Source: Falsiroseomonas sp051433195
GTDB lineage: Bacteria; Pseudomonadota; Alphaproteobacteria; Acetobacterales; Acetobacteraceae
Reading direction: 5' to 3'
Assembly (NCBI RefSeq): GCF_051433195.1
Contig: NZ_JBHMFT010000016.1
Span: 70,715-134,714 of the forward strand
Length of the DNA: 64,000 nucleotides
Below the pieces are notes generated by a model, which worked only from the letters and a program-made list of their open reading frames with translations, did no database searches and was not told the DNA's origin. Positions 36,744 through 45,764 of this stretch are shown in pieces (within the stretch, counting starts at the first letter, position 1; each line of letters begins with the position of its first letter). The position numbers were made by a program, and so were the translations under genes.

Positions 36744-37601
36744 TCAGGACCGCTCGAATTTCAACAGGCTGTAGCGCAACAGGCCGGTCCGGCCGACGAA
36801 ATCCAGCATGGCGAGCCCGGCCTGCCCCCAGCGCTCCGCCACCCCGCGCCGGCCGCTGGCCCGCAGCATCCGGCCGAGGAAGGCGTAGGTCGGCAGGGTG
36901 TGGCGGGTGATGTCGCGCAGGGTCGTCAGGGCCAATCCGGATTCCGCTGCCAGTCGCCGGTAGCCGGCGGCGGAACAGGTCACGTCGCAGGTGCCGAACA
37001 GGTTCACCCGGTCGAACCACGGCGCGCGGGCCAGCCGCGTCACCGGCACCCAGGCGGAGGCCGGGACGAAATCCGACAGCACCAGCACGCCGCCCGGCCG
37101 CAGCACGCGCCGCACCTCCGCCAGGAAGGCGGCGCGGGAGGGGAAGTGGAAGATGCACTCCACCGCCAGCACGCGGTCGAAGCTGGCATCGGCGAAGGGC
37201 AGGGTGCAGGCGTCGCCGGCGGTGAAGGCGATGGTGGTGCCGGGCCTGGGATGCACCAGCCCAGCGGCGCGTGCCAGCTGGCGCGGGTCGATGTTCAGGC
37301 CGACCAGGTCCAGCGGATGCATCCGCTCCTCGAGGCAGGCGAGGGTGCCGCCGAAGCCGCAGCCGGCATCGAGCACGCGCATCCCCGGCGCGATCCCGGC
37401 CAGGGCGAGCAGTTCCAGGCTCAGCCTTTCGGCCGCGGCGGCATAGTCCTCCGCCGAGTCCGGGCGGGCCAGTGCGGGCTCGGGCCAATAGCCCCAGTGG
37501 ATGTGGCGGCCGAAGCTTTGTTCCAGTTGCGGGTTGCCGCGCGCCAACTGGCCCAGCAGCAGGTCGATATAGGGCAGCGTCACCGGCCAGCCGCCCGCCA
37601 C
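36744..37601 (-). CDS. Class I SAM-dependent methyltransferase
   Basis: A methyltransferase of about 285 residues. Motif I is VLDAGCGFGGTLACL, followed by LVGLNIDPRQL, FTAGDACTLPFADASFD (motif III/IV) and the post-core LRPGGVLVLSDF. The domain belongs to the UbiE/sterol-methyltransferase type; the substrate is unknown. The start is uncertain. I use the GTG at 37601, since no in-frame ATG lies near the AGGAGG sequence at about 37640; the frame stays open to 37766. It converges on the PF10118 gene with 12 bp between stops. Confidence 0.75.
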   Translation of the reverse strand: MAGGWPVTLPYIDLLLGQLARGNPQLEQSFGRHIHWGYWPEPALARPDSAEDYAAAAERLSLELLALAGIAPGMRVLDAGCGFGGTLACLEERMHPLDLVGLNIDPRQLARAAGLVHPRPGTTIAFTAGDACTLPFADASFDRVLAVECIFHFPSRAAFLAEVRRVLRPGGVLVLSDFVPASAWVPVTRLARAPWFDRVNLFGTCDVTCSAAGYRRLAAESGLALTTLRDITRHTLPTYAFLGRMLRASGRRGVAERWGQAGLAMLDFVGRTGLLRYSLLKFERS

Positions 37602-37845
37602 GGCGTAGCCGCCATGCCAACTCGCCGCATCTCTGCCAACCTCCTGCGACCCATATCCAGCCGGTATCTTTAGGCCCGTATGGGCCGCAGGCGAAACGTC
37701 GGGGCGCAACAAACGGCACATTGCGGGCCGTTTCGGGCCGGGAATCGGCCTTGGAAGGGGCTGCACCCTTCCGCCGGGGCCCGGAATTGCCTAATCCACA
37801 ACCCGCGAGACCCGGCTGCGTCCGGCCAAGCATGAGGATTGCGCG

Positions 37846-40632
37846 TTGAGCGACACGTCACCGCCGCCTGGAGACCCGAAGGGGCCGGGCCACGACATCG
37901 CCCCGGTGGGTCTCGAGACCGAGATGCGCCGGTCCTACCTCGACTACGCCATGTCGGTCATCGTGGCCCGCGCCCTGCCGGATGCGCGGGACGGGCTGAA
38001 GCCGGTGCACCGGCGCATCCTCTATGCCATGCACGAATCCGGCTACACGGCGGACAAGCCGCACCGGAAATCGGCCCGCGTCGTCGGCGACGTGATGGGC
38101 AAGTATCATCCGCATGGCGACGCCTCGATCTACGACGCGACGGTTCGGATGGCGCAGTACTTCTCGATGCGCGTGCCGCTGATCGACGGGCAGGGCAATT
38201 TCGGCTCGATGGACGGCGATCCGCCGGCGCAGATGCGCTATACGGAGGTCCGCCTGGCGCGCGCCGCGGCGGCGCTGCTGGAGGGGATCGACGAGGACAC
38301 CGTCGACTTCCAGCCGAACTACGACGAATCGGAAAGCGAGCCGCGCGTCCTGCCGGCCTCCTTCCCGAACCTGCTGGTCAACGGTGCCCAGGGCATCGCC
38401 GTCGGCATGGCCACCAACATCCCGACGCACAACCCGGGCGAGGTGATCGACGCGGCGCTGGCCCTGATCCGGGAGCCGGATACCAGCCTCGACGAGCTGA
38501 TGAAGATCATGCCCGGGCCGGACTTCCCGACCGGCGGCCTGATCCTCGGCCGGTCCGGCATCCGCAACGCCTTCGAGACCGGGCGGGGTTCGATCCCGCT
38601 GCGCGCGCGCGCGACGATCGAGGAGATGCGTGGCGGGCGATCCATGATCGTGGTCACGGAAATCCCCTACCAGGTCAACAAATCCACCCTGATCGAGAAG
38701 ATCGCGGAGCTGGTGCGGGCCAAGGCGGTGGAGGGCATCTCCGACCTGCGCGACGAGTCCGACCGCGACGGGCTGCGCATCGTCGTCGAGCTCAAGAAGG
38801 ACGCGACGCCGGAGGTGGTGCTGAACCAGCTCTACCGCTTCACGCAGTTGCAGACCTCCTTCGGCGTGAACTTCGTGGCGCTGGATGAGGGCCGGCCGCG
38901 GCTGATGGGGCTGCGCGACGCGCTGATGGCGTTCCTGCGCTTCCGCGAGGACGTCATCCTGCGGCGGTCCCGTTTCCGCCTGAACAAGGCGCGCGACCGC
39001 GGCCACCAGTTGATCGGCCTCGCCATCGCGGTGGCCAACATCGATGCCGTCATCGCGCTGATCCGCGCCGCGCCGGATGCGGCGACGGCGCGGGCGCAGC
39101 TGATGACGCGGGACTGGCCGGCGGCCGACGTGGCGCCGCTGCTGGAGCTGGTCGACGACGTCCGCAACACGCTGGCGCCGGACGGCACCGTGCGGCTGAC
39201 CGAGGACCAGGCGCGCGGCATCCTGGAGCTGCGCCTGCAGCGCCTGACCGGGCTGGAGCGGGAGAAGATCAACGCGGAGCTGGCCGAGGTCGCCGGCACC
39301 ATCAAGGACCTGCTCGACATCCTGTCCTCCCGCCCCCGGCGGATGGATTTGATGACGCAGGAGCTGATCGCGGTGCGCGCGCAGATCGCCGTGCCGCGGA
39401 TGACGGACATCGTCGACGGGATCGCCGACCAGGACGACGAAAGCCTGATCGAGCCGGGCACCATGGTGGTGACGCTGACGCGCGACGGCTACGTGAAGCG
39501 CACCGGGCTCGACGTGTTCCGCAGCCAGAACCGCGGCGGCCGCGGGCGTTCGGGCGCGGCGACGCGGGAGGATGACATCGTCGTCCGCAGCTTCGTGGCG
39601 CACACGCACCAGTGGGTGCTGTTCTTCACCAGCCGCGGCATCGCGTTCCGCGAGAAGATCTGGCAGTTGCCGGAAGGCGGCGCCACCGGCCGTGGCCGCA
39701 GCCTGCGCCAGGTGCTGCAATTGCAGCAGGATGAGAAGGTGACGGCGGTGCTGCCGCTGCCGCAGGACGAATCGCTGTGGGAGAACCTGCACCTGGTCTT
39801 CGCGACCGCGCAGGGCAATGTCCGGCGCAACAAGCTGTCCGACTTCCGCAATGTCCGCGCCGTCGGCCTGATCGCGATGAAGCTGGAGGAGGGCGACAGC
39901 CTGATCGGCGTCGCCACCTGCCGCGAGGGCGATGACGTGATGCTGGCGACCCGCAACGGCCGCTGCATCCGCTTCCAGGCCGAGGCGGACCAGCTTCGGG
40001 TCTTCGCCGGACGCGATTCCAGCGGCGTGCGCGGCATCCGGCTGATCAACGGTGATGCGGTGATCTCGCTGGCGGTGCTGCGCCACGCGGAGGCGTCGCA
40101 GGACGAACGCGCCACCTACCTGCGCCACAGCGCCCAGAAGCGTCGCGCGGCCGGCGAGGAGGTCGCCTCCGAGGCCGAGGCCGCGTCCGAGGAGGTCGAG
40201 GAGGTGTCCGGCAGCGTCACCCAGGTTTCGCCCGAGCGGCTGGGGGAGATGGAGGCGGCCGAGGAAATCCTGGTGGTCGTCACCGACCGCGGCTTCGGCA
40301 AGCGGACCTCGGCCTACGAATACCGCGTCACCGGCCGGGGCGGGCAGGGCATCGCCAACATCAACCTGACCCCGCGCACCGGGCGTGAGGTGGTCGCCAC
40401 CTTCGCGGTGCGGGAGGGCGACGGCGTGATGCTGGTGACCGATGGCGGCCGGCTGATCCGCCTGCCGGCGGACCAGATCCGCATCACCGGCCGTGGCGCC
40501 ATGGGCGTGACGCTGCTGCGTCTCGGCGAGAGCGAGCGGGTGACATCCTGCTTCCCGGTGGTCGAGGAGGTCGAGGTCGCGACCGAGATCCCGACCGAGA
40601 TCGCGCCGCCGGAGGGCAGCACCGATGGCTGA
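37846..40632 (+). CDS. gyrA: DNA gyrase subunit A
   Basis: A 928-residue type II topoisomerase subunit. The catalytic Tyr is residue 132 (AQMRYTEVRL). The quinolone region reads HPHGDASIYDATVRMAQ (residues 88-104), with Ala where E. coli has Ser83 and with Asp97 kept at position 87. The GyrA box is QNRGGRG at 561-567, so DNA wrapping and supercoiling are expected. An acidic insertion (residues about 770-805, EEVASEAEAASEE) interrupts the C-terminal pinwheel. TTG start at 37846 (no ATG fits). It overlaps coaD by 8 bp. Confidence 0.96.
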   Translation: MSDTSPPPGDPKGPGHDIAPVGLETEMRRSYLDYAMSVIVARALPDARDGLKPVHRRILYAMHESGYTADKPHRKSARVVGDVMGKYHPHGDASIYDATVRMAQYFSMRVPLIDGQGNFGSMDGDPPAQMRYTEVRLARAAAALLEGIDEDTVDFQPNYDESESEPRVLPASFPNLLVNGAQGIAVGMATNIPTHNPGEVIDAALALIREPDTSLDELMKIMPGPDFPTGGLILGRSGIRNAFETGRGSIPLRARATIEEMRGGRSMIVVTEIPYQVNKSTLIEKIAELVRAKAVEGISDLRDESDRDGLRIVVELKKDATPEVVLNQLYRFTQLQTSFGVNFVALDEGRPRLMGLRDALMAFLRFREDVILRRSRFRLNKARDRGHQLIGLAIAVANIDAVIALIRAAPDAATARAQLMTRDWPAADVAPLLELVDDVRNTLAPDGTVRLTEDQARGILELRLQRLTGLEREKINAELAEVAGTIKDLLDILSSRPRRMDLMTQELIAVRAQIAVPRMTDIVDGIADQDDESLIEPGTMVVTLTRDGYVKRTGLDVFRSQNRGGRGRSGAATREDDIVVRSFVAHTHQWVLFFTSRGIAFREKIWQLPEGGATGRGRSLRQVLQLQQDEKVTAVLPLPQDESLWENLHLVFATAQGNVRRNKLSDFRNVRAVGLIAMKLEEGDSLIGVATCREGDDVMLATRNGRCIRFQAEADQLRVFAGRDSSGVRGIRLINGDAVISLAVLRHAEASQDERATYLRHSAQKRRAAGEEVASEAEAASEEVEEVSGSVTQVSPERLGEMEAAEEILVVVTDRGFGKRTSAYEYRVTGRGGQGIANINLTPRTGREVVATFAVREGDGVMLVTDGGRLIRLPADQIRITGRGAMGVTLLRLGESERVTSCFPVVEEVEVATEIPTEIAPPEGSTDG

Positions 40633-41146
40633 GTGGCGCACCGGGATCTATCCCGGCACCTTCGATCCGGTGACCAACGGCCACCTGGACGTCATCGCCC
40701 GCGCGGCGCGGCTGGTGGACCGCCTGGTGGTCGGCGTTGCCATCAATGCGGGGAAGGGGCCCTTGTTTCCACTCGATGAGCGGGTGGAACTGGTCAAGGC
40801 AGAAACCGATACCATCTCGGCGGCGGTCGGCTCGGAGATCGTCGTGGTGCCGTTCACCGGGCTGCTGGTGGAGTTCGCCCGGCAGTCGCAGGCACGGATG
40901 ATCATCCGCGGCCTGCGGGCGGTGACGGACTTCGACTACGAATTCCAGATGGCCGGGATGAACCACCGCCTGGCACCGGATGTCGAAACGGTGTTCCTGA
41001 TGGCCAGCGAAACGAACCAGTTCATCTCCTCACGCTTTGTCAAGGAAGTCGCGACGCTGGGGGGGGATGTGTCCTCCTTCGTGCCGAAACTGACCCTCGA
41101 ACGCACGCTGGCGCGCGTGCGCAACCGCAAGGACGCCGCTGAATGA
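40625..41146 (+). CDS. coaD: Phosphopantetheine adenylyltransferase
   Basis: A 173-residue nucleotidyltransferase that makes dephospho-CoA from pantetheine phosphate and ATP. The TxGH motif is GTFDPVTNGHLDVI, and the conserved FTGLLVEFA, IIRGLRAVTDFDYE and SSRFVKEVATLGG are all present. Its start overlaps gyrA and its stop overlaps the next gene (ATGA), so these genes form one coupled run. Confidence 0.96.
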   Translation: MAEWRTGIYPGTFDPVTNGHLDVIARAARLVDRLVVGVAINAGKGPLFPLDERVELVKAETDTISAAVGSEIVVVPFTGLLVEFARQSQARMIIRGLRAVTDFDYEFQMAGMNHRLAPDVETVFLMASETNQFISSRFVKEVATLGGDVSSFVPKLTLERTLARVRNRKDAAE

Positions 41147-41730
41147 CCGGGATCACCTTCCTCCGCCGCGGCCTGCTGGGCGCGGCGCTCGCCGCGCCGA
41201 TGCTGGGAGGCCGCGCCGCGGTGGCCCAAGGGGCAGCGCAACCCGACCCGGAGAACACGCTGTTCCTGGAATTGAAGGACGGTCGCGTGACCATCCAGTT
41301 GCTGCCGGACCTCGCGCCGCGCCATGTCGAGCGCATCAAGCTGCTGGCGCGGCGCAACTTCTACGACAACACGCCGTTCCACCGCGTGATCGAGGGCTTC
41401 ATGGCGCAGGGTGGCGACCCCACCGGAACGGGCACCGGTGGCTCCGACCTGCCGAACCTGGCGGCGGAGTTCACCCCCGCCAACCGCGCGCGCTTCCTGC
41501 GCGGCACCTGCGGCATGGCGCGCACCCAGGCGCCGAATACCGCCAACAGCCAGTTCTTCATCATGTTCGCGCCGGCGCCGAGTCTGGATGGCCAGTACAC
41601 CATCTGGGGCCGCGTGGTTGCCGGGATGGAGGCAGTGGACAAGATCAAGCGCGGCCAGGGCCAGGGCGGCATCGTGCCGCCGCCGCCCGACCGCATCCGG
41701 GCCATGCGCGTCGCGGCGGATGTGCGCTGA
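41143..41730 (+). CDS. Peptidyl-prolyl isomerase, cyclophilin type, exported
   Basis: A 195-residue cyclophilin with an N-terminal signal sequence (FLRRGLLGAALAAPMLGGRAAVAQ; an R-R pair precedes the hydrophobic core, so Tat export is possible). Active-site residues are visible: FHRVIEGFMAQGGD (Arg, Phe, Gln) and NSQFFIMFA. It would speed proline isomerisation in periplasmic folding. It overlaps coaD by ATGA and is followed by a close cytoplasmic paralogue. Confidence 0.92.
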   Translation: MTGITFLRRGLLGAALAAPMLGGRAAVAQGAAQPDPENTLFLELKDGRVTIQLLPDLAPRHVERIKLLARRNFYDNTPFHRVIEGFMAQGGDPTGTGTGGSDLPNLAAEFTPANRARFLRGTCGMARTQAPNTANSQFFIMFAPAPSLDGQYTIWGRVVAGMEAVDKIKRGQGQGGIVPPPPDRIRAMRVAADVR

Positions 41731-41773
41731 GCACCCGGCGCTCCCGACAAGAACCCAAGAAAGGACCACCAAG

Positions 41774-42325
41774 ATGAGCGCCACGATCGACCCCGAGAAC
41801 ACCCTGCTGCTGGAACTCGACAGTGGCGTCGTGACCATCGAGTTGCTGCCGGACCTGGCGCCGAAGCATGTCGAGCGGATCAAGGCGCTGGCCACCGCCG
41901 GCTTCTACAACGGCACGCCGTTCCATCGCGTGATCGATGGCTTCATGGCGCAGGGTGGCGACCCCACCGGCACCGGCACCGGCGGGTCCGAGCATCCCGA
42001 CCTGCCGGCCGAGTTCACGCCGCCGGCGAAGGCGAAGTTCGTGCGCGGCGTCTGCGGCATGGCGCGCACCAACAATCCGAACAGCGCCAACAGCCAGTTC
42101 TTCATCATGTTCGCGCCGGCGCCGAGCCTGGACGGCCAGTACACCATCTGGGGCCGCGTTGCCGAAGGCATGGACCTGGTCGACAAGATCAAGCGCGGCC
42201 AGGGCCCGAACGGGCTGGCGCGGGAGCCGGACCGCGTGAAGTCCATGCGCGTCGGCACCAGCGCCGCAACGCCGGCCGAAGGGGCTGCCGAAGGGGTTGA
42301 CAGCACCCCGGCCGCCGACGCCTAA
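41774..42325 (+). CDS. Peptidyl-prolyl isomerase, cyclophilin type, cytoplasmic
   Basis: A 183-residue cyclophilin without a signal peptide and with an Ala/Glu-rich tail (after about 155). Over the core it is nearly identical to the preceding gene (FHRVIDGFMAQGGDPTGTGTGGS, NSQFFIMFAPAPSLDGQYTIWGRV), so the pair arose by tandem duplication followed by gain or loss of the signal. It starts 43 bp after its neighbour; AAAGGA upstream is a reasonable ribosome binding site. Confidence 0.93.
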   Translation: MSATIDPENTLLLELDSGVVTIELLPDLAPKHVERIKALATAGFYNGTPFHRVIDGFMAQGGDPTGTGTGGSEHPDLPAEFTPPAKAKFVRGVCGMARTNNPNSANSQFFIMFAPAPSLDGQYTIWGRVAEGMDLVDKIKRGQGPNGLAREPDRVKSMRVGTSAATPAEGAAEGVDSTPAADA

Positions 42326-42334
42326 CACCGCTGC

Positions 42335-42357
42335 GCGCGTGCCACCTCGGCACGCGC
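42335..42357. terminator. Hairpin between ppi and tRNA-Lys, terminator-like
   Basis: A perfect 9-bp stem GCGCGTGCC/GGCACGCGC with a five-base loop lies 10 bp after the cyclophilin stop and 7 bp before tRNA-Lys. No T run follows, so it may be an attenuator or processing signal instead. Confidence 0.45.
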
Positions 42358-42363
42358 CACCCC

Positions 42364-42436
42364 GAGCCCGTAGCTCAGCCGGTAGAGCACGTGACTTTTA
42401 ATCATGGGGTCGTGGGTTCGAGTCCCACCGGGCTCA
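42364..42436 (+). tRNA. tRNA-Lys(TTT)
   Basis: The acceptor GAGCCCG pairs with CGGGCTC, the anticodon loop is ACTTTTAAT (TTT), the T-loop is GTTCGAGTC and the discriminator is A. CCA is not encoded. It is in the same direction as the cyclophilin genes and converges on the helicase. Confidence 0.96.
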
Positions 42437-42498
42437 CAATCGGCCTTCAGGGCTTTGTGCCGTTTGCCTCAGACGTTCGGCGCGACCGAACGCGCCGC

Positions 42499-43779
42499 TC
42501 AGGCCGCCTTGGCCGCCGCCCGCGCCATGAGCTTCTCTTCCTCGGTCCAGACTTTGCGCTCGCGCTTTTCCTGCGGCTTGATGTCCTTGACCGGCGCGCC
42601 ACCCAGCACGGGCGGGCGCATGGTGGAATTCCGCGCCGCATCCGAATGCCACGGGTGATCGACCTGCACGGTCAGGGGGCGACCGATTTCCCGCTCCACA
42701 TCACGCAGCCAGGCACGCTGTTCGGCGTCGCACAGCGTGATGGCGAAGCCGCCGCGTCCGGCGCGCCCGGTGCGACCGATGCGGTGAACATAGCTTTCCG
42801 GCAGGCTCGGCAGGTCGTGGTTGAAGACATGCGTGACGGTGTCGACGTCGATGCCGCGCGCCGCGATATCCGTCGCCACCAGGACCTGCACGGTGGCACT
42901 CCGGAAGGCGTTCAGCGCGCGCTCCCGCTGGCCCTGCGATTTGTTGCCGTGCAGGGCTTCGGCCGTGATGCCCGCCTCGTTGATGAAGGCGCAGACCTCG
43001 TTGGCGATGGTTTTCTGCAAGGTGAAGACCACGACCTGCCCGATCCCGGGCGTCCGCAGCAGTGCCAGCAGCGCGGCCCGCTTGTCGGCCGCATCAACGA
43101 ACATCACCGACTGTTCGATCCGGTCCACGGTGGTCGATGGCGGCGCGATCTCCACCTTCGCCGGATCGCGCAGCAGGCTCTCGGCCAATGAGGCGATGGA
43201 TTTCGGCATCGTCGCCGAGAACAGCAATGTCTGCCGGTCCTTCGGCAGCGTCGCGACGATGCGCTCGATCGGCCTGGCGAAGCCCATGTCGAGCATCTGG
43301 TCCGCCTCATCCAGCACCAGCGCTTCAACCTGCGACAGGTGGCAGAGGCCCTGGTCGATCAGGTCCAGCAACCGGCCCGGCGCGGCGACGATGATGTCCA
43401 CGCCACCCTTGAGCGCATGGACCTGGTGAACCTGGCTGACGCCGCCGAAGATCGTCGTCACGCTGGGCTGCTGGTGGCGTCCGAAGCTCTCGAAGCCGCT
43501 GGCGATCTGGGAGACCAGTTCGCGCGTGGGGGCCAGGACCAGGACTCGGGCGCCGCCCCTGGGTGCCGGGCGAGGCGCAGCCGCAAGGCGGTGCAGCAGC
43601 GGCAGTGCGAAGGCGGCGGTCTTGCCGGTGCCGGTCTGGGCCAGGCCGAGCAGATCGCGGCCCTCCAGCAGCATCGGGATCGACCGGGCCTGGATCGGGG
43701 TGGGCGTGGCGTACCCTTCCTCGGCCAGCGCGCGCAGCAGGGGCGGCGCGAGGGAGAGTTCGGCAAACGTCGTGGACAT
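42499..43779 (-). CDS. DEAD-box RNA helicase (RhlE-like)
   Basis: A 426-residue helicase with all core motifs: Q motif near YATPTPIQARSIP, Walker A AQTGTGKTAA, PTRELV, DEAD (VLDEADQML), SAT (FSATMP), and in the second half ATDIAARGIDVDTV and HRIGRTGRAGRGG. A short basic C-terminal tail (KDIKPQEKRERK) is RhlE-like and should bind RNA. It would act in RNA remodelling or decay. Confidence 0.93.
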   Translation of the reverse strand: MSTTFAELSLAPPLLRALAEEGYATPTPIQARSIPMLLEGRDLLGLAQTGTGKTAAFALPLLHRLAAAPRPAPRGGARVLVLAPTRELVSQIASGFESFGRHQQPSVTTIFGGVSQVHQVHALKGGVDIIVAAPGRLLDLIDQGLCHLSQVEALVLDEADQMLDMGFARPIERIVATLPKDRQTLLFSATMPKSIASLAESLLRDPAKVEIAPPSTTVDRIEQSVMFVDAADKRAALLALLRTPGIGQVVVFTLQKTIANEVCAFINEAGITAEALHGNKSQGQRERALNAFRSATVQVLVATDIAARGIDVDTVTHVFNHDLPSLPESYVHRIGRTGRAGRGGFAITLCDAEQRAWLRDVEREIGRPLTVQVDHPWHSDAARNSTMRPPVLGGAPVKDIKPQEKRERKVWTEEEKLMARAAAKAA

Positions 43780-44462
43780 GGTGAAGCGGCGCCTCCGGCG
43801 CTCGATAAAGCTGCGCCGGTTGGGGGCTTCGCTGGTTTGAAGGCGCGCCTTTACGGGCGATGCTGCACTGCGTCAACGCAGAGATGAGGGGCAGTGGCAC
43901 GCGCGGCAGGGCAGGGGTGAAACTGGCGGATGGGATGACCGCCAAACCTCCCCGCAGGGTCGAAGTCCTGGCTGTTCCGCTACACCCTGGCAGGCAGGTC
44001 GCGGGAGGCCGATTTCATGGGCGAAGCCAGAGACCGGCGCCTGTGTGAAGATGCGCGTGCTGGCGGTGCTGCGCTACGCCCGAGCGGCTGGGCAGCGTCC
44101 CACCGGCAGCAGCGCCGCCGACATGGATGAAGCGCTGCGCACCCTCTTGCCGAAGTCGGCACCGCTGAAGCGCGCGGCGGGGTCCACGCCGACAGCCGCC
44201 GTCCATCGCGTCATCGCTGATGCCGACCATGATGCCGGCCCGAAGCTCCCTGCTCCGCACCGACCCAGCACATCTGCCCACCGCGCCGGAAGGCGGGCCT
44301 CGTCGCCGCGCTTACGGTCAAACAGCCCGAGAAGTTGCGTGGACCCCGGACCAGAGACAGGGGCGGGACCACACAGGCCAACTCTCTCATCACACGCGGA
44401 TCCCGGGCGGGGGAAAAGGTCACGTCGCCGACCGGAGCGACCAGCTATCTCGAACCCATCGG
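43780..44462. other. 683-bp tract with no supported gene
   Basis: Short open frames occur on both strands but none has a recognisable family, good start context or protein-like composition. The base composition is high GC and the region may be decayed sequence at the border of the signalling cluster. The first ~100 bp probably hold the helicase promoter. Confidence 0.5.
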
Positions 44463-45764
44463 CTAGGCCGGCCTCGATCCCGCGCTGGACATGTCATCGA
44501 ACGAGCCTGGCGCACTGAGAACCACGCGATCCCGCCCGCTGTGCTTCGCGGCATAGAGGGCGGCATCGGCCCGATGAAGCATGTTCTCTGGCGTTGCACC
44601 GCCCACGGCGACACCAACGCTGGCGGTCATGCTGATCTCGCCAGCAAGGATTCTGATCTGGGAACGGGCAATGGCGGAGCGCAGTTCCTCCGCGACGGCG
44701 AAGGCCTCGTCCTCACGCGTTGATGGCAAGATCACCAGGAATTCCTCTCCGCCCCAGCGAGCCACGGCTCCGCGCTGACCCAGTGTGTCGTGGCAAACAG
44801 CAACCAGAGCGCAGAGCGCCGTGTCGCCGGCGTCATGGCCGTGGTGGTCGTTGATGGCCTTGAAGTGATCGATGTCGAGCATCAGCACACCAGGGCGTCG
44901 CCCATCCACCGGCACCCGACGAAAGGCCTCGGTCAGAAGGGCTTGACCGGAACGGCGGTTGAGGGCGCCGGTCAAGGGGTCAGTGGTGGCCAAGCGGCGA
45001 AGCTCATCCTCCATCCGCTTACGCTCGGTCATGTCGCGTGAAACCGCGACAAAGCCGCGCACGGCGCCTTCCACATCCGGCAGTGCCGTCAGCACCGTGT
45101 TGGCCCAAAGGCGGGAGCCATCGCGGCGCAGGCGCCAGCCCTCCATTTCCACCGAACCGGTGGCTCGGGCGCGGGCCAGCATGCTCTCCATGCGGCCAGC
45201 ACCACGCTCTTCCTCGATGAAAAACATATCGATCGGGCGCTGCGCCACATCCTCCGGCAACCAGCCGCCGAATCGCTGCAAGGACTGGTTCCACTCGTCC
45301 ACGAGACCATGTGGATCCACGGTGTAGATGGCGTAGTCGCGGACATTGTCGAAGATGGCGCGAAAGCGTTGGCGGTCAGCGTAGATTTGGCGTTCCTGTT
45401 CGACCAGCGCGGTGACGTCGTCGAGCACAACCAGGTTGGTGCCGCCATGCGTGCGGTGCGCCGTCACCGAAAGGACGGATGAGCGCGTGCCGCGCGTCAC
45501 TTCGCAGCGCTGATGATCCAGCATGATGCCGGATTGCGCGGTGAACTCATGGACCTGACGGGCCAAGTCCGGCACCAATGGCGACAGCGCGGAGAAGGCA
45601 TTCGACAGGTCGCCATTTGGTGCCAACGGCATCAGCAGCTGCACAGCCAGTGGATTGGCGATCTGCACGGTTCCGTCCATGCCGAACTGCATCAATCCGA
45701 CGGGCACAATGTAGAGAAATTCTGTCAGCGCCTCCAACGCATCGGGCTTGTTTTCAGACAACAT
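44463..45764 (-). CDS. PAS-PAS diguanylate cyclase (GGDEF)
   Basis: A 433-residue cytoplasmic protein. A divergent PAS-like N-terminus (about 10-120) and a second PAS domain (about 130-250, with VDEWNQSLQRFGGWLPEDV and a PAC motif VAVSRDMTERKRME) lead to a GGDEF domain (about 265-425). The signature is WGGEEF, so cyclase activity (two GTP to c-di-GMP) is predicted. The inhibitory RxxD five residues before GGEEF is absent, so product inhibition is not expected. Its start lies 11 bp inside the end of the PYP-like gene upstream, which supports coupled translation and a joint role. Confidence 0.9.
   Translation of the reverse strand: MLSENKPDALEALTEFLYIVPVGLMQFGMDGTVQIANPLAVQLLMPLAPNGDLSNAFSALSPLVPDLARQVHEFTAQSGIMLDHQRCEVTRGTRSSVLSVTAHRTHGGTNLVVLDDVTALVEQERQIYADRQRFRAIFDNVRDYAIYTVDPHGLVDEWNQSLQRFGGWLPEDVAQRPIDMFFIEEERGAGRMESMLARARATGSVEMEGWRLRRDGSRLWANTVLTALPDVEGAVRGFVAVSRDMTERKRMEDELRRLATTDPLTGALNRRSGQALLTEAFRRVPVDGRRPGVLMLDIDHFKAINDHHGHDAGDTALCALVAVCHDTLGQRGAVARWGGEEFLVILPSTREDEAFAVAEELRSAIARSQIRILAGEISMTASVGVAVGGATPENMLHRADAALYAAKHSGRDRVVLSAPGSFDDMSSAGSRPA

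Noticed and set aside
37858..40641. 927-residue minus-strand frame
   Set aside because: Antisense to gyrA, without any family motif.
44045..44518. 157-residue plus-strand frame in the tract after the helicase
   Set aside because: No family, Arg/Pro/Ser-rich composition, and it runs antisense into the end of the diguanylate cyclase gene.
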